A DNA stretch of 15,519 nucleotides. It comes from Porphyromonadaceae bacterium. GTDB taxonomy: Bacteria; Bacteroidota; Bacteroidia; Bacteroidales; Paludibacteraceae. The stretch is taken from NCBI GenBank assembly GCA_905372135.1, contig CAJPNS010000041.1, forward strand, positions 1-15,519, in the 5' to 3' direction. The notes under the pieces were generated by a model. The model saw only the letters and a program-made list of their open reading frames with translations. It searched no databases and was not told where the DNA came from. Both the position numbers and the translations under genes were made by a program. Shown piece after piece: positions 6,599 through 14,478 of the stretch. Position 1 is the first letter of the stretch. Every line of letters begins with the position of its first letter.

Positions 6599-6928
6599 AT
6601 GACATTAGCAACAGTTTTATTACAAGCAGCTACAGGTTTCGGTGGCGGCAGTGCGTGGAGTACAATTTTAATGTTTGCCCTCCTTATAGTGGTATTCTAC
6701 TTTTTCCTCATTCGTCCTCAGAGCAAGCGTCAAAAGGAAATTCGTAAGTTTCAAGACTCATTGGAAAACGGCAAAAGCGTTATCACTCAGGGAGGTATAT
6801 ACGGCAAAATAAGGGAAGTAAAAGACAATTACGTGATTCTGGAGATAGCAGACGGCGTAAAAATAAAGGTGAACAAAAATATGGTGTTCGATTCGTCGGA
6901 CCCAGCCTCGACAGAAAACACAAAATAA
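6599..6928 (+). CDS. yajC: Preprotein translocase accessory subunit YajC
   Basis: 109 residues, the normal length. There is one transmembrane helix (about 21-38), immediately followed by the family signature RPQSKRQKE (39-47), then a small cytoplasmic domain with VITQGGIYGKI (about 61-71) and VKIKVNKNMV. YajC associates with SecDF in the inner membrane and supports Sec-dependent export; in Escherichia coli it is dispensable. No secD or secF is adjacent. The yajC - ybbR-like - coaE order is one I recognise from other Bacteroidales. It is the first gene of this transcription unit, with 92 bases before the next gene. Confidence 0.95.
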   Translation: MTLATVLLQAATGFGGGSAWSTILMFALLIVVFYFFLIRPQSKRQKEIRKFQDSLENGKSVITQGGIYGKIREVKDNYVILEIADGVKIKVNKNMVFDSSDPASTENTK

Positions 6929-7020
6929 CATCGCAAGTCCCTGATAAACAGAGATAAACGTATAGAGCCAAAAGTAAAAAACACGATAGGAATCGTATAT
7001 TCATAATTTCGTATTTAATT

Positions 7021-7995
7021 ATGATTGACGTACTTAAAAAGATTGCCGGTATAATTTTCAGGAAACAGACGGCAATCTTTTTGTTTTTTTTACTGCTATC
7101 GGCAAACTTTTGGCTGATGCATTCGATAGGTAGCAACCGAGAGATACCTATCACATACACAGTAGAATACGTAAACCTTCCAAACAATGTAAAGATTACC
7201 AACACGCTCGAAAAGGAGATAAATGTATCGGTAGCCGATGCCAAAACATCTTTTGTAAAATACTTCTTTGTAAAACAGACTGAGCGTTTAGTAATTGATT
7301 TGAAAGACATTAACCGCAACATAAAATCGGGACGCAAGACCTATTCGATAGATAATATTGTAAAAAACGCTGTAAAAAACGACTTCGGAAAAGAAGCCAA
7401 CATATCTAATTTCGCACCAAAAGTAATTGTCGTAGAATACGTTACCTTAGAAAACAAAAAAGTTGCCGTAGTACTCGACAGCGATATTCCCGTAAAAAGT
7501 CAATACATACTCTCTGATACTGTGGGTATATACCCCAATACTGTAACTATTTACGGCTCAATACAAGACATAAGTATGATAGATACGATAAGAATCAACG
7601 ACTTATCGACAGACTCTCTAAGCAAAAGCAAAACAATATTTTACACATTCAAAAACGATAAAAGATTCTCTTACGACCCCGACGGAGTAAAACTGAAAAT
7701 ATCGATAGACAAATCGACCGAGAAGACTATGCCTATCGATATAGAATACAGGAATGTACCTGAGGGGCTCACTATGAAAGCATTCCCGCAAAAAGTTAAT
7801 ATAAGCGTAATAGTACCTATCGGCAAGTATAATGATCTGGATAGCAAAGACTTTACCGCTGAGATAGACTACAATCAACGTACGGCAGACAATCGTTGTC
7901 CGATAACGATTGTGTCGAAATTGTCTAACATAAAGATATTGAGAGTATTTCCACAAGAAGCGGAGTTTTCGCTGGAATACACGAAAGAGAAATGA
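7021..7995 (+). CDS. YbbR-like domain membrane protein
   Basis: 324 residues: a short cytoplasmic N-terminus, one membrane helix (about 17-36), and an extracytoplasmic part made of repeated beta-rich YbbR-like modules. Typical module phrases are YVNLPNNVKI, YPNTVTIYGS (about 175-184), YRNVPEGLTM and FPQKVNISV. In Firmicutes a YbbR-domain protein (CdaR) controls the diadenylate cyclase CdaA; no such cyclase gene is visible here, and the function in Bacteroidota is not established. The stop codon overlaps the coaE start (ATGA), so the two are translationally coupled. The first 25 codons contain a terminator-like hairpin, described separately. Confidence 0.85.
   Translation: MIDVLKKIAGIIFRKQTAIFLFFLLLSANFWLMHSIGSNREIPITYTVEYVNLPNNVKITNTLEKEINVSVADAKTSFVKYFFVKQTERLVIDLKDINRNIKSGRKTYSIDNIVKNAVKNDFGKEANISNFAPKVIVVEYVTLENKKVAVVLDSDIPVKSQYILSDTVGIYPNTVTIYGSIQDISMIDTIRINDLSTDSLSKSKTIFYTFKNDKRFSYDPDGVKLKISIDKSTEKTMPIDIEYRNVPEGLTMKAFPQKVNISVIVPIGKYNDLDSKDFTAEIDYNQRTADNRCPITIVSKLSNIKILRVFPQEAEFSLEYTKEK
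7036..7091 (+). terminator. Terminator-like hairpin inside the 5' end of the ybbR-like gene
   Basis: AAAAAGATTGCCG (7036-7048) is perfectly complementary to CGGCAATCTTTTT (7070-7082), giving a 13-bp stem with a 21-base loop. After one G come eight T residues (7084-7091). This is the layout of a factor-independent terminator, but it lies within codons 6-24 of a coding sequence that looks intact. Ribosomes following closely would melt it; poor translation would allow it to form, reducing expression of the ybbR-like gene and coaE. This attenuation role is inference; only the structure is seen. Confidence 0.5.
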
Positions 7996-8573
7996 GGCAT
8001 GCCATAATGATAGGACTTACCGGTGGTATCGGAAGCGGTAAATCTATGGTTTCCAAACTACTGACAACATACGAAATCCCTATTTACGATTCAGATACAA
8101 GGGCAAAATCTTTGATGGAAACCGACGATAATATCATATCTTCCATAACGCAAATACTTGGAAAAGAAGCGTATACCGATGGCAAACTGAATAGGCGTTT
8201 TGTGGCGGAAGAGGTTTTTGCATCATCGTCGAAACTGTTGCAAATAAACTCAATAGTACACTCTGCAGTAATCGACGATTTTAGTCGATGGGCAGAGCGA
8301 CAAGCGACAGACATATTGGTATTCGAGTCTGCCATAATATTCGAAAACGGTTTAGAGAAGTATTTCGACAAGATTATAGCTGTAGTAGCACCACAAAAAT
8401 TGCGTATAGAGCGGGTAAAGCGGCGTTCGGGACTGTCGCGGAAAGAGATACTGAACCGCATAAAAAATCAGACATCGAGCAAGACACTCCGACAGCGAGC
8501 CGACTACGTGGTAATAAACGACGACCGAACGGCTATAATACCACAAGTGGAGCGAATACTGAAATCTATTTGA
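7992..8573 (+). CDS. coaE: Dephospho-CoA kinase
   Basis: 193 residues, slightly short of the usual 200 or so but complete. The P-loop GGIGSGKS is at 11-18, followed by the acidic substrate-site motif YDSD (32-35) and, near the C-terminus, the lid segment RRSGLSRKEILNRIKNQ (from about 143). It catalyses the last step of coenzyme A synthesis: ATP plus dephospho-CoA to CoA, in the cytosol. It starts inside the stop of the ybbR-like gene (ATGA, 4-base overlap). A second ATG at 8007 (residue 6) is also possible, but the first is favoured by the coupling. The last 8 bases overlap the end of radA on the other strand. Confidence 0.95.
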   Translation: MRHAIMIGLTGGIGSGKSMVSKLLTTYEIPIYDSDTRAKSLMETDDNIISSITQILGKEAYTDGKLNRRFVAEEVFASSSKLLQINSIVHSAVIDDFSRWAERQATDILVFESAIIFENGLEKYFDKIIAVVAPQKLRIERVKRRSGLSRKEILNRIKNQTSSKTLRQRADYVVINDDRTAIIPQVERILKSI

Positions 8574-9936
8574 AAAGCAGGCGAAAAGCTTCGTCGATTT
8601 TACCGACAGGTACTACCTCTATCTTCGACTTGGGCTTCGATAGTTGCGAGAAATTGTATTGTGGTACAAGTATCTTACCGAAACCAAGCCGCTCAGCTTC
8701 GGCAATCCGATTTTCTATCCGATTGACAGGGCGTATCTCGCCCGACAATCCGACTTCGCCCGTCATAGCGATAGTTTTGTCGATAGCAATATCGAAATTC
8801 GACGACAATACGGCAGATGCCACCGCCAAATCTATGGCAGTATCGGTAACCCTAAGACCTCCGGCTATGTTTAGAAAAACGTCTTTTTGAGCGAGTTTGA
8901 ACCCTGCTCTTTTTTCGAGGACAGCCAGAAGCATATTCATACGTCGTATGTCGAAGCCTGTTGCCGAGCGTTGCGGAGTGCCATAGGCAGCAGTACTCAC
9001 CAATGCCTGTACCTCGATAAGAAACGGACGTATCCCCTCCAGCATAGCAGCAATAGCCACACCGCTCAAATCGCTATCGGTCTGAGATATAAGCAATTCC
9101 GACGGATTGCTCACTTCGCGCAACCCGCTTTGTTGCATCTCGAAAATAGCAAGTTCGTCGGTAGAACCGAAGCGATTCTTATTGGTACGCAAGATTCGGT
9201 AGATATAGTGACGGTCTCCCTCAAACTGTAAAACGGTATCTACTATGTGCTCCAGTAGTTTAGGACCTGCAATAGTACCGTCTTTGGTGATATGACCGAT
9301 AAGTATTACCGGTATATTGGTCTGTTTGGCAAACTTGAGCAGAGCCGAGGCACACTCTCGAACTTGTGTGATACTACCCGGCGACGAATCGGCTGTCTCT
9401 GTGGCGATTGTCTGTATGGAGTCGACTATAACGAGGTCGGGCTCTACGGCTTTTATCTGAGTAAATATCTGTTCCAAAGAGTTTTCGCTCAATATGAAAC
9501 AGTTGCTTTGCGGCTGTCCGATTCGTTCGGCTCTGATTTTCAACTGGCTGACACTCTCTTCACCCGATACATAAAGAATCTTTTTATCCTTCATATTCAG
9601 AGCTATTTGCAAAACAAGAGTAGATTTGCCTATCCCCGGCTCGCCACCTATGAGTACGAGCGACCCCAATACAAGCCCGCCGCCGAGAACCTTATTGAAC
9701 TCGGCAGAAGTAGTGTCGATGCGTACTTCTCTGGTAATTTTCACATCGTTAATCAACTGTGGACGAGTGTTTTCGGCAACGTTTATATATCCGTGTGGAA
9801 TCTTGTCGGGGACGGTCTTAGCTACTTTTTGTTCGACGAAAGAGTTCCAAGCCCCGCAACTCGGACATTTCCCATAAGCTTTGGGATAGTCCATACCGCA
9901 GGAAGTACATAGAAACACGACTTTATCTTTTGCCAT
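8566..9936 (-). CDS. radA: DNA repair protein RadA (Sms)
   Basis: 456 residues, standard length. A four-cysteine zinc finger (C10, C13, C24, C27) is followed by a RecA-like ATPase with Walker A GGEPGIGKST (97-106), Walker B LVIVDS (168-173) and the RadA signature KNRFGS (253-258). The C-terminal Lon-protease-like domain has ATGFDIRRMNM at about 325-335 and a GEVGLSGEIRPV stretch at about 393-404. RadA is a branch-migration helicase that processes recombination intermediates. It lies 51 bases after msrBA on the same strand with no promoter box that I can see, so it may be the last gene of the recF-led transcript. It is convergent with coaE and overlaps it by 8 bases. Confidence 0.97.
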   Translation of the reverse strand: MAKDKVVFLCTSCGMDYPKAYGKCPSCGAWNSFVEQKVAKTVPDKIPHGYINVAENTRPQLINDVKITREVRIDTTSAEFNKVLGGGLVLGSLVLIGGEPGIGKSTLVLQIALNMKDKKILYVSGEESVSQLKIRAERIGQPQSNCFILSENSLEQIFTQIKAVEPDLVIVDSIQTIATETADSSPGSITQVRECASALLKFAKQTNIPVILIGHITKDGTIAGPKLLEHIVDTVLQFEGDRHYIYRILRTNKNRFGSTDELAIFEMQQSGLREVSNPSELLISQTDSDLSGVAIAAMLEGIRPFLIEVQALVSTAAYGTPQRSATGFDIRRMNMLLAVLEKRAGFKLAQKDVFLNIAGGLRVTDTAIDLAVASAVLSSNFDIAIDKTIAMTGEVGLSGEIRPVNRIENRIAEAERLGFGKILVPQYNFSQLSKPKSKIEVVPVGKIDEAFRLLFK

Positions 9937-9987
9937 ACTACACAGAGAATCTTTTGTTTATCGACGGTATTATATCAATGGTACCTA

Positions 9988-10953
9988 TCAGAATATTTTG
10001 GTATATTTGTGGCAATAAGGGCGTTCGCCTTTATTTTCGTAGTATTGTTGATGATAGTTTTCGGCTCTCCAAAAACGTGCTGCCGGACGCAGCATAGTAG
10101 CTACTTTATACCCTTTGGCTGTAAGAATATCGATATATTTCTGTGCTATATTTTTCTGTATATCATTGGCATAGAATATACAAGAAAGATACTGCTGTCC
10201 GATATCGGGTCCTTGTCCGTTGGTCTGAGTGAAATCGTGTGTCTCGAAAAAGAGACGCACCATATCGTCGTACGAAGTGACTGAGGTATCGAATACGACC
10301 TCTGTAGTTTCGAGATGTCCGGTAGTTTGAGTGCAAACATCTTTGTACGACGGGTGGTCGAGATGCCCGCCCATAAAACCTACGGTAGTATGTTTGACGC
10401 CATTGGCTTTCATGAAATAGAACTCCGTACCCCAGAAACATCCCGACGAGAAGTATGCAGTATCGGTATTCGGGATTTCGTCGGCTACAAACAGCATAGA
10501 GACCGAATTGACACAGTGGCGGGTCTGCTTGTCGGTAAAACCTTCGTTGAGAAAGACATGACCCAGATGCGCTCCGCAGCGGTTGCAGACGATTTCGGTA
10601 CGTATACCGTCGGCGTCGGGAAGACGCTTTACGGCACCCTTTATCTCGTCGTCGAACGATGGCCAGCCACAGCGAGAATCGAACTTATCTTCAGACCTAT
10701 ACAGTGGCGTATTGCACCGACGGCATACATAAGTACCCGCACGTTTGTTGTTAAGATATTCGCCACTAAAGGGGCGTTCGGTATCTTTGTAGACGATAAC
10801 CCGCTCTTCTTCGGGAGTAAGACTATTGTATTGCATTGTTTTATAATTTATTTCATTAGACTTATCGTTTGTATTGGTCTGCGACACACATTTATTTGAG
10901 CACAAGACGGTAGACAAGATAAACAATGTCGCTATTTTAATCGAGCTTTTCAT
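9988..10953 (-). CDS. msrBA: Exported MsrB-MsrA methionine sulfoxide reductase fusion
   Basis: 321 residues. An N-terminal hydrophobic segment (about 6-18) with VSQ at 23-25 looks like a Sec signal peptide, so the enzyme probably works in the periplasm. The MsrB domain comes first: zinc cysteines C77, C80, C123 and C126, the CGWPSF motif (95-100), and catalytic C147 in RHCVNS. The MsrA domain follows, with catalytic C172 in GCFWG and a possible resolving C314 near the end. Together they reduce both the R and the S diastereomers of methionine sulfoxide in oxidised proteins. The B-then-A order is the reverse of the Neisseria-type fusion. The start codon lies 17 bases inside the end of the upstream transferase gene, which implies translational coupling. 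An internal ATG (residue 40) would give a cytosolic form, but the signal-like leader argues for the first start. Confidence 0.93.
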   Translation of the reverse strand: MKSSIKIATLFILSTVLCSNKCVSQTNTNDKSNEINYKTMQYNSLTPEEERVIVYKDTERPFSGEYLNNKRAGTYVCRRCNTPLYRSEDKFDSRCGWPSFDDEIKGAVKRLPDADGIRTEIVCNRCGAHLGHVFLNEGFTDKQTRHCVNSVSMLFVADEIPNTDTAYFSSGCFWGTEFYFMKANGVKHTTVGFMGGHLDHPSYKDVCTQTTGHLETTEVVFDTSVTSYDDMVRLFFETHDFTQTNGQGPDIGQQYLSCIFYANDIQKNIAQKYIDILTAKGYKVATMLRPAARFWRAENYHQQYYENKGERPYCHKYTKIF

Positions 10954-12025
10954 GATGTTGCTTTTGGTTTTTAATATTTATAAACTGCCACACTATAAAT
11001 ATCATAAGGCACCCCGTAAGTACAAATATGGCAAGTTGTACCCACTCGCTATAAGACTTAAGAACGATAGCCATAAGGAAATACAAGACGGTTACAAACA
11101 GCAAGATAGCTGTAACTTGTTTATGTGAAAATCCTAAGCTAAGCAGCAGGTGATGAATATGATTGCGGTCGGCAACTAAAATCGACTTGCAGTTTCTGAT
11201 ACGTGTGATAGCTACACGAAACACATCGAATATGGGGATAAAGATAATAGCAATCACAGATACGGGAGCCACGGGGAAGTATAGCGAAGGGGCGGCGATA
11301 GGCGTCTTGTTGAGTTCGATAAACATAAACGCCATAAAAGAGATAATATATCCAAGCATAAGCGACCCCGAATCGCCCATAAATATCTTGCGTTTACTTC
11401 TGCCGAAAACATTGTAAAGGAAGAATACAGTAAGGGCTCCTACTACGGCAAAACCTATAATCGAGTACGAATACATCTGCATAAACAGAAACCATAAACT
11501 GAAAAACAGACAATACAATATACCAAGCCCCGAGGCAAGCCCGTCGACTCCATCGATAAGGTTGAGGGCATTTATCACAAGAGTATAGCACAGATACGAC
11601 AGAGCGTAGCTCAATAGCGGATGAAGCTCGTATATACCCAGAATACCCGAAAGCGATGTGATACGAATATCGGCAAAATATATGAGAAAAAAGGCACAGA
11701 GCGTCTCGCCCACTATCTTCCAATATGCAGAGAGAACCAGGCGGTCGTCGATAAAGCCGATGACGAATATAATACAGAAGCCCACGAAGAGCGAAAATTT
11801 CATATTGCCCGATACGACCAAAGGAATAAAGACTACCAGCAGCGAAAGAAAGATATTGACACCTCCTATATTGGGTACGGCACCTTGGTGCGAGGTACGC
11901 TTATTGGGGCGGACTACCATATTCCGACTTTTGGCAAATTGCAGTACAAACGGCATCAATATAAGTCCGACCAAAAACGATACTGCTGCTGCTAAATAGG
12001 GAAATCTGACAAACAAATCAAACAT
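10937..12025 (-). CDS. WecA/MraY-family undecaprenyl-phosphate glycosyl-1-phosphate transferase
   Basis: 362 residues, polytopic inner-membrane enzyme with about ten or eleven hydrophobic helices. Family motifs in order: GFIDDR with D93-D94 (Mg binding), NLIDGVDGLASG at 155-166, GDSGS at 217-221, IFIPIFDVFRV with D267, and the histidine motif DRNHIHH at 286-292. The last is typical of the WecA/TagO/WbpL subgroup rather than MraY. It transfers a sugar 1-phosphate (GlcNAc or a related HexNAc) from UDP-sugar to undecaprenyl phosphate, starting O-antigen-like or other surface polysaccharide synthesis. It starts 14 bases after the plug gene and overlaps msrBA by 17 bases. The exact sugar cannot be read from the sequence, so I give no gene symbol. 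Confidence 0.92.
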   Translation of the reverse strand: MFDLFVRFPYLAAAVSFLVGLILMPFVLQFAKSRNMVVRPNKRTSHQGAVPNIGGVNIFLSLLVVFIPLVVSGNMKFSLFVGFCIIFVIGFIDDRLVLSAYWKIVGETLCAFFLIYFADIRITSLSGILGIYELHPLLSYALSYLCYTLVINALNLIDGVDGLASGLGILYCLFFSLWFLFMQMYSYSIIGFAVVGALTVFFLYNVFGRSKRKIFMGDSGSLMLGYIISFMAFMFIELNKTPIAAPSLYFPVAPVSVIAIIFIPIFDVFRVAITRIRNCKSILVADRNHIHHLLLSLGFSHKQVTAILLFVTVLYFLMAIVLKSYSEWVQLAIFVLTGCLMIFIVWQFINIKNQKQHHEKLD

Positions 12026-12039
12026 TACTCCGTATTTTT

Positions 12040-13308
12040 TTATTGATTATTAAATATTTTGAACCCGATAAGCCTATCGTACTTAGCTCCAAACGGCGTA
12101 TGGTACAATAATATTGCATACTCGTTGCGAGTCTGCCAAAAGCTTCCTTCGAACGGTATGAGCGACGGAGTCGAAGGCAACGACCGAGAGGCTTTGTGAG
12201 GCACGAACAGATACAAGAAACTGTATCCGCCCTGTTTGAGAAAGACGCTTTTACGGAAGATATTACGCTTGGTATCCAGCTCCATCTTCGAATTGTCGTC
12301 GAGGCGGTTATCGAACATATCGCCTACTATGTATATATCGTATCCATAATACTCCATATCGGCAGGCAAGACAAAATGTACCTGCATATAATCGGCGTTG
12401 TAGTCGGGGTCGTGATAGTTTTTGCGGTTGACGATATATCGCCCGTTGGCATTGCCGTAGTTGGAAGGCAGATACGACCTATTGCGAGCAGCGGCGGGCA
12501 AGGTATATACGTTGTAGCGGTCGGTTTTTATATCTATTTTGTCGATATCGCCGCTATAACGGTACTCATCGGAAAAGTCGATAAACCGATACTCGTTGCC
12601 ACCCTCGAAGACAAGCTCGCCGATATTGCTATAGGTCTGCCGAGCGGTACTTACAAAGGTAGGGCGTAGGTTACGGACGGCGTTGTCGGTACGCCGATTC
12701 TGTATTATAGAGAGGTTGAGCTCGGATGTAGGGTTCTGTATTGGATAAGCTCCATTGTCGACCTCGACTTCGAGCTGCTGATAATGTGTATTGAAGCCTT
12801 TTAGCGTACTGGAGGTAACCTTAGACGATATATCTACAAGCCGTTCGGCGACGTAGAGACACACTACGGCATCGACCTTATCGAAACTGCTATCGTCGGA
12901 AATAAGGACGGCATAGTTGCCCGATACTTTGAAGCTATCGCCCTCACGCGGAAGGCTGAAGCGGTAATTCGTATAGTTTGTAAGGGTATTTTGCGACAGG
13001 TCGACGTCGTCGATACGATTGACCGTAAAGCCGTCGTAATACTCCATTTCGCCCAAGAGCGAACGCTGCCAGTTTCTATCGCAATGTATTATCTTGTAAT
13101 AAAATGTGCGTTCGGAGAATACCATATCGTCGAAGCTCACCACGAGTCGGTGGTCGCTACCGAGCTCCAAGAGAGGAAAGCCCGTAATATCGTGTTCGGG
13201 ATAGACCTGCAACGTCTTTATCTGCGGGTCGATAGTCTGTGTGCGGAAACTCTGCGAGAGCATTGCCGTGGAGCAAAGGATAGATATGAGTAGAGTCGGT
13301 ATCTTCAT
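12040..13308 (-). CDS. Type IX secretion system plug-domain protein (DUF5103)
   Basis: 422 residues with a Sec signal peptide (about 1-18, MKIPTLLISILCSTAMLSQS). The rest is rich in Y, N and D with an Ig-like beta pattern, and fits DUF5103 (PF17116). Recognisable phrases are IKTLQVYP near residue 30, FYYKIIHCDRNWQ at about 69-81, NYRFSLPREG, and the C-terminal part with DIYIVGDMFDNR. In Flavobacterium johnsoniae a protein of this family (Plug) seals the periplasmic face of the SprA translocon of the type IX secretion system. Presence here suggests the organism has that system, though no other component gene is in the window. Its ATG overlaps the recF stop (ATGA), so it is translated with recF. 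Confidence 0.85.
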   Translation of the reverse strand: MKIPTLLISILCSTAMLSQSFRTQTIDPQIKTLQVYPEHDITGFPLLELGSDHRLVVSFDDMVFSERTFYYKIIHCDRNWQRSLLGEMEYYDGFTVNRIDDVDLSQNTLTNYTNYRFSLPREGDSFKVSGNYAVLISDDSSFDKVDAVVCLYVAERLVDISSKVTSSTLKGFNTHYQQLEVEVDNGAYPIQNPTSELNLSIIQNRRTDNAVRNLRPTFVSTARQTYSNIGELVFEGGNEYRFIDFSDEYRYSGDIDKIDIKTDRYNVYTLPAAARNRSYLPSNYGNANGRYIVNRKNYHDPDYNADYMQVHFVLPADMEYYGYDIYIVGDMFDNRLDDNSKMELDTKRNIFRKSVFLKQGGYSFLYLFVPHKASRSLPSTPSLIPFEGSFWQTRNEYAILLYHTPFGAKYDRLIGFKIFNNQ

Positions 13309-14414
13309 TTCGAGTTTTGAGTGGTACTTACGGCTCTGCCGTCTTCGATGGCAAAGAGGCGGAAGTCGTTGTTGTTGTTGGCTATGATTTTATCGATATG
13401 TTCGCGGTTGGTATCGGTGATAAATATCTGTCCGAAGCGGTCTGACGATATCTGGCGGATAATATTCTCCAAGCGTTCGGAGTCGAGACGGTCGAATATG
13501 TCGTCGAGCAGTAGAATGGGGGTCTTATTCGAGTTTTTTTTCAAAAAGATAAACTGAGCAAGCTTCATTGCTACAAGATAACTCTTGTTTTGCCCTTGCG
13601 AGGCGTTTCGTTTGAGCGGAAAGCCGTCGAATATCATTTCGAGGTCGTCTTTGTGTATCCCTGCCGAAGTATAGCCGAGATATTTGTCGCGCTCGAGCGA
13701 CGAGGCGAGCCGTTGTCGGAGGTCTGCCTGCTGCAATACGGAAGAGTAAGAGAGCGATACCTCTTCTTGTCTTTGCGATATGCTGCCATAGAAATCGCGG
13801 AAGACGGGTATAAAATCGGTAATAAACTCAGTCCTACGGGCAAATATCGGCTCTGCTTCGGTGCAGAGTTTGTCGTCGAGTATCTCGAGCAGAGTGCCGT
13901 CGATACTGTCGGGGTGTTTGAGCATAGCGTTGCGAGAACGAAGGGCGGCATTGTATGCCATGAGGTGCAGGAGATATTCTCGGTCGTACTGCGAGATGAT
14001 TATGTCCATAAACCGTCGGCGTTCGTCGCTGCCCTCGTCGATAAGCGAGTTGTCGGCAGGCGATACGAGTACGAGGGGAATTTTTCCTATATGCTCCGAG
14101 AGACGTTCGTACTCTTTCTTGTCGTATAGGAACTGCTTTTTACGCCTATTCTTGACGGCACACGAGACAGTGGCTACACTACCTGAGTCGATATATTCGC
14201 CTTGAACCATAAAGAAATCGCTGCCGTGCCTTATAAGGTGGCTGTCTTTGGCGTTGAGGTGGCTTTTGCAGAAACTCAGGTAATATATGGCATCGAGCAG
14301 ATTGGTTTTGCCCATGCCGTTGTTGCCCCAGAAGAGGTTCACCTTGGGCGAAAACGTAAGCTCGCACTCTTCGATATTTCGGTAGTTGAGTATATTTATT
14401 CTTTCGAGTATCAT
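13305..14414 (-). CDS. recF: DNA replication and repair protein RecF
   Basis: 369 residues, usual length. The SMC-like ABC ATPase has Walker A GNNGMGKT (30-37), the signature ASQGQNKS (271-278) and Walker B LLLDDIFDRLD (301-311); LNYRNIEECEL near the start is typical of the family. RecF helps load RecA at single-strand gaps together with RecO and RecR. It is driven by a consensus promoter 24 bases upstream of the ATG and begins a tight unit: recF, plug protein (4-base overlap), WecA-like transferase (14-base gap) and msrBA (17-base overlap). It is not next to dnaA or dnaN here. Confidence 0.96.
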   Translation of the reverse strand: MILERINILNYRNIEECELTFSPKVNLFWGNNGMGKTNLLDAIYYLSFCKSHLNAKDSHLIRHGSDFFMVQGEYIDSGSVATVSCAVKNRRKKQFLYDKKEYERLSEHIGKIPLVLVSPADNSLIDEGSDERRRFMDIIISQYDREYLLHLMAYNAALRSRNAMLKHPDSIDGTLLEILDDKLCTEAEPIFARRTEFITDFIPVFRDFYGSISQRQEEVSLSYSSVLQQADLRQRLASSLERDKYLGYTSAGIHKDDLEMIFDGFPLKRNASQGQNKSYLVAMKLAQFIFLKKNSNKTPILLLDDIFDRLDSERLENIIRQISSDRFGQIFITDTNREHIDKIIANNNNDFRLFAIEDGRAVSTTQNSK

Positions 14415-14437
14415 CTCCGATTCGATTTCTTTTTTTA

Positions 14438-14468
14438 CAAAGGTAAGAAATAAGTATTTATCGGCAAA
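14438..14468 (-). promoter_or_regulatory. recF promoter, full consensus
   Basis: On the minus strand TTTG (14465-14468) and TACCTTTG (14438-14445) are separated by exactly 19 bases, a perfect fit to the Bacteroidota vegetative promoter. Transcription should start near 14431, giving a leader of about 17 bases. The -33 box falls within a small GC-rich inverted repeat (GGCAA and TTGCC) just after the stop codon of the upstream gene. Confidence 0.85.
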
Positions 14469-14478
14469 AAGGCTTGCC

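Noticed and set aside
6981..6994. Inverted repeat ACGAT-AGGA-ATCGT between yajC and the ybbR-like gene
   Set aside because: Only five base pairs with no T tract; not enough to call a terminator or operator.
7004..7011. TAATTTCG as a promoter -7 box for the ybbR-like gene
   Set aside because: One mismatch to the consensus and only about 10 bases before the ATG, so too close to serve; co-transcription with yajC is simpler.
10315..10899. Open frame of 194 codons on the plus strand
   Set aside because: It is antisense to msrBA, whose motifs are complete; no family resemblance or promoter, so a shadow frame.
11621..11999. Two overlapping plus-strand open frames
   Set aside because: Both lie opposite the WecA-like gene and have no recognisable content.
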